Assembly (NCBI RefSeq): GCF_006265115.1
Contig: NZ_SMDR01000005.1
Coordinates: forward strand, 1-64,000
Direction: 5' to 3'
Length of the DNA stretch: 64,000 nucleotides
Origin: Arenimonas terrae
GTDB lineage: Bacteria > Pseudomonadota > Gammaproteobacteria > Xanthomonadales > Xanthomonadaceae
Under the pieces are notes generated by a model that was not told the origin of the DNA, searched no databases, and worked only from the letters and a program-made list of their open reading frames with translations. Every line of letters begins with the position of its first letter. Position 1 is the stretch's first letter. This document shows, piece after piece, positions 61,540-64,000 of the stretch. Both the position numbers and the translations under genes were made by a program.

Positions 61540-63765
61540 ATGCGCGCCCCGCATCCGAACACTCCCGAACCGCCCAGCCCGCGCCTGCGGGTGGGCGACT
61601 TCGTCGCCGACCTGCCGGCGCGCGAACTGCGCCGCGCCGACGGCGGCGACACCCACAAGATGACGGTGAAGACCCAGGGCGTGCTGGTGGCGCTGGCGCT
61701 GCAGCCGGGCCAGGTGGTGACGCGCGAGGAGCTGATGGACCGCGTCTGGCCCAACACCTTTCCCACCGGCGACGTGCTGACCCAGGCGATCACCGCGCTG
61801 CGCCGCGCCTTCGCCGACAGCGCCGACGCGCCGCGCTATGTCGAGACCATCGCCAAGTCCGGCTACCGGCTGCTGGCGCCGGTGGAGTGGCTGCCGGAAC
61901 CGCCCGCCGCGGCGACCGCTGCGGCCGCCGCCGGCCTGCCCGCGTCCCCCGCGCCGGCGCGCCGGCGGACCGCGCGGATCGCGGCACTGGTCGCCGCGCT
62001 GGCGGCGGCCGCGGCGTTTGTCGGGTGGCGCTGGCCGTCGCCGCCGCCGCCGGACGGGCGCGCCGCGCCGCACGCCGCCGCCGCCGCGCCGGCGGCCGAA
62101 AGCACGGTCATCGCCGCCAGTCCCGATTCCGAAGTCATGCCGCGGCTGTCGCCGGACGGTTCGCAGGTCGTCTACGCGCGTGCGCCGACCGACAGCAACC
62201 GGAGCCGGCTGTACGTGCAGTCGGCGATGTATGTCGAGCCCAAGGCCCTCACCACGCCCGGCCCCGAGGAGTTCGACGCGGTGCCGGTCTGGTCGCCCGA
62301 CGGCCGCCAGATCGCTTTCCAGCGCCGCGACGCCAAGGAATGCCGGACGATGGTGATGCCGGCCTCCGGCGGCGAACCGCGGCGCGTCGGCCGCTGCTCG
62401 CTCAACGTCATCCTCTTCCACGACTGGCTGCCAGACGGCAGCGGCCTGATCACGGGCGGGCTGCGCGTGGCCAAGGTGCCCGGCAACCTGTTCGTGCTGC
62501 CGCTGGATACCGGCGAATGGCGCCCGCTCGACTACGTCGTCGACGGCAGGCAGATGGACATCGAACCTCGCGTCTCCCCCGACGGCCAGTGGATCGCCTT
62601 CCGGCGCGGCCTGGGCCCGGCCGACCTGTGGCGGGTGCCGATGGCCGGCGGCACGCCCGAGCGCCTGACCCGCATCAACCGCGAGATCTGGGGCCTGGAC
62701 TGGACGCCCGACGGCCGCGCCCTGATCTTCGCCAGCGCCGACGGTTCGCAGCCGGGCCTTTACCGGCTCGAGCTCGACACCCGCACCGTCACCCGGCTCG
62801 GCGTCGCGCCCGCGGCCTTCCCGGACGTCGCCGCGCGCGCCGGCGTCGTCGCCTACGAGATCCCGCGCGTGCGCCGGAACCTCGCCGAGTTCGACCTGGC
62901 GCATCCCGAAGGGCCGGAAACCGTGCAACTGGCCTCCAGCGGCAACGAATGGGCCGCGGCCAGCGACGCCGAAGGGCGTCAGCTCGCCTTCTATTCCGAC
63001 CGCTCGGGCCGCGACGCCGTCTGGCTGGCGACGCGCGACCCGCAGACCGGCGCCTTCGGCGAACCGCAGCAGGTGGACGGCCTGGTGCCGGCCGACCGGT
63101 TCCCGCCCGGCTGGTCGCCGGACGGCAGTCACCTGGTGGTTGCCGGCGAGGGTCGCGGCGGGGCCGGGCTGCACGAGATCGAGCGCAGTTCGCGGCGCAG
63201 CCACCGACTGGTCCTGAGCCACGATCCCGAGCCCGACTACGGCAGCTACCTCGGGCCCGACCGCCTGCTGGTGGGCAGCCGCGACGGCGACGCCCGCGAT
63301 CGCCTGAGCCTGTACACGCGCCGTGGTCCGGACGCGCCCTGGACCTTCGCGCACAGCCGCGACCAGATCGGTTTCGCGCGCGCCGACCCGCGCCGCAACC
63401 GGGTGCTGGTCACCGACACCCAGCGCAACGGCCTGTTCGCCCTGGCGCCGGACCTGTCCGGCGAGCTGGTGACGGTCGTGCCGGAACTACCGACCGCCCT
63501 GGGCTACCGGGGCTGGGACCTGCGGGGCGACCGGCTGTGGGTGCTGGTGATCCGCAACGCCACGCAGATGGAGGCGATGCCGGTCGACCTGGGGACGGTG
63601 CCGGCGCCGGACGGGAAGCCGCCGATGCACCGTTACGTGCCGCTCGACGCCAACGGTCTGTCCTTCCTGATGGCCATCGGCCGCGACGAAGACCATCTGC
63701 TGCTGGGCCAGAGCACCGATGCCGGCCACGACATCGGCCTGCTGCCGCTGGAGCCAAGTCGCTGA
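61540..63765 (+). CDS. CadC-like membrane regulator with PD40 beta-propeller
   Basis: A 741-aa protein. An OmpR/CadC-type winged helix occupies about 15-118 (LRVGDFVADLPARELRRADG, VVTREELMDRVWPNTF, DVLTQAITALRRAF, VETIAKSGYRLLAPVEW). After an Ala-rich linker and a membrane helix (about 145-170, RIAALVAALAAAAAFVGW) comes a periplasmic propeller of PD40/TolB repeats (RLSPDGSQVVYAR, WSPDGRQIAFQRRD, VSPDGQWIAFRRG, WTPDGRALIFAS, WSPDGSHLVVAG). It should bind DNA from the membrane in response to an envelope signal. The ATG at 61540 is chosen because the upstream codons are shadow. Confidence 0.92.
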   Translation: MRAPHPNTPEPPSPRLRVGDFVADLPARELRRADGGDTHKMTVKTQGVLVALALQPGQVVTREELMDRVWPNTFPTGDVLTQAITALRRAFADSADAPRYVETIAKSGYRLLAPVEWLPEPPAAATAAAAAGLPASPAPARRRTARIAALVAALAAAAAFVGWRWPSPPPPDGRAAPHAAAAAPAAESTVIAASPDSEVMPRLSPDGSQVVYARAPTDSNRSRLYVQSAMYVEPKALTTPGPEEFDAVPVWSPDGRQIAFQRRDAKECRTMVMPASGGEPRRVGRCSLNVILFHDWLPDGSGLITGGLRVAKVPGNLFVLPLDTGEWRPLDYVVDGRQMDIEPRVSPDGQWIAFRRGLGPADLWRVPMAGGTPERLTRINREIWGLDWTPDGRALIFASADGSQPGLYRLELDTRTVTRLGVAPAAFPDVAARAGVVAYEIPRVRRNLAEFDLAHPEGPETVQLASSGNEWAAASDAEGRQLAFYSDRSGRDAVWLATRDPQTGAFGEPQQVDGLVPADRFPPGWSPDGSHLVVAGEGRGGAGLHEIERSSRRSHRLVLSHDPEPDYGSYLGPDRLLVGSRDGDARDRLSLYTRRGPDAPWTFAHSRDQIGFARADPRRNRVLVTDTQRNGLFALAPDLSGELVTVVPELPTALGYRGWDLRGDRLWVLVIRNATQMEAMPVDLGTVPAPDGKPPMHRYVPLDANGLSFLMAIGRDEDHLLLGQSTDAGHDIGLLPLEPSR

Positions 63766-63900
63766 TCTGAAAGGCGGCCGCCGACGAAACGGCGGTCTCG
63801 GCAGGAATTCGGAAAAGATTCCGGAAAGCTTCGGCCAAATTTCCTTACCCGAACCGGCCGCCCCGGTGCACTGGCCGCTCCCCCACCGAAGGAGCGTGCC

Positions 63901-64000
63901 ATGTGGCTTCAGGAACATCACATCCGTTTCGGCCGCGCCGGCCAGCTGGGCGAGTCGCCGACCCCGCGCCTGGCCCTGTGCGACATCGCCCTGGTCGAGC
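63901..64000 (+). CDS. Partial CDS at the window edge
   Basis: An open frame starts at ATG 63901 behind a strong AAGGAG (63890-63895) and continues past the window end. The visible 33 residues (MWLQEHHIRFGRAGQLGESP, then TPRLALCDIALVE) show no signal peptide and are not enough for identification. The quality of the ribosome-binding site and the position 136 bp after the preceding gene support a real start. Confidence 0.6.
   Translation, partial: MWLQEHHIRFGRAGQLGESPTPRLALCDIALVE

Overview
The window is high-GC DNA from a gammaproteobacterium, most likely a member of the Lysobacteraceae (Xanthomonadaceae) near Lysobacter or Luteimonas. This rests on an alpha-lytic-protease-like secreted protease, a monomeric NADP isocitrate dehydrogenase, a GumN/TraB protein, a peptidase-inhibitor-I78 lipoprotein, an ECF sigma factor paired with a Ser/Thr kinase, and a REP-associated transposase. 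No rRNA or tRNA gene was seen, so the genus is an inference.

Region 1 (about 1-7.7 kb) is the 3' part of a sedentary chromosomal integron. It has 17 attC sites of the short 56-60-nt type found with aadA-like cassettes (two are longer, one is decayed), separating 16 complete cassettes that all point rightwards. Fifteen carry one small gene and one has no convincing gene. About half encode membrane or exported proteins; recognisable ones are a VOC/glyoxalase protein, a HEPN-like protein, a DUF4431 lipoprotein and a zinc-ribbon protein. The integrase and attI should lie to the left, outside the window.

Region 2 (7.7-22.3 kb) is ordinary chromosome: a methyltransferase-like lipoprotein, a DKNYY protein, katG, a RAYT element with 28-nt inverted ends squeezed between the stop codons of katG and a long-chain acyl-CoA dehydrogenase, an A/T-richer DUF3800 orphan, icd, small exported proteins and queF.

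Region 3 (21.3-25.7 kb) is the class Ia ribonucleotide reductase operon, nrdA then nrdB on the minus strand. It has a cobalamin riboswitch and a promoter upstream. A foreign-looking unit sits between the two genes: an antisense four-helix-bundle gene bounded by GAAGTAG-type repeats, one copy of which encodes part of the NrdB N-terminus.

Region 4 (25.8-49 kb) mixes secreted hydrolases (S1 protease, M20, M64, ExeM-type nuclease, endonuclease I), zapE, a c-type cytochrome, a degenerate MASE1 sensor kinase, a RES-Xre toxin-antitoxin pair, two duplicated BON-domain genes with matching terminators, and a DNA-repair cluster (AlkD-like HEAT protein, MrfB-like exonuclease, MrfA-like helicase).

Region 5 (49-64 kb) holds the ECF sigma factor convergent with its likely kinase, a DUF748 AsmA-like protein, an old yellow enzyme, an LCAT-like lipoprotein, a YchJ protein, a GumN protein, a CadC-like membrane regulator with a PD40 sensor domain, and a CDS cut by the window edge.
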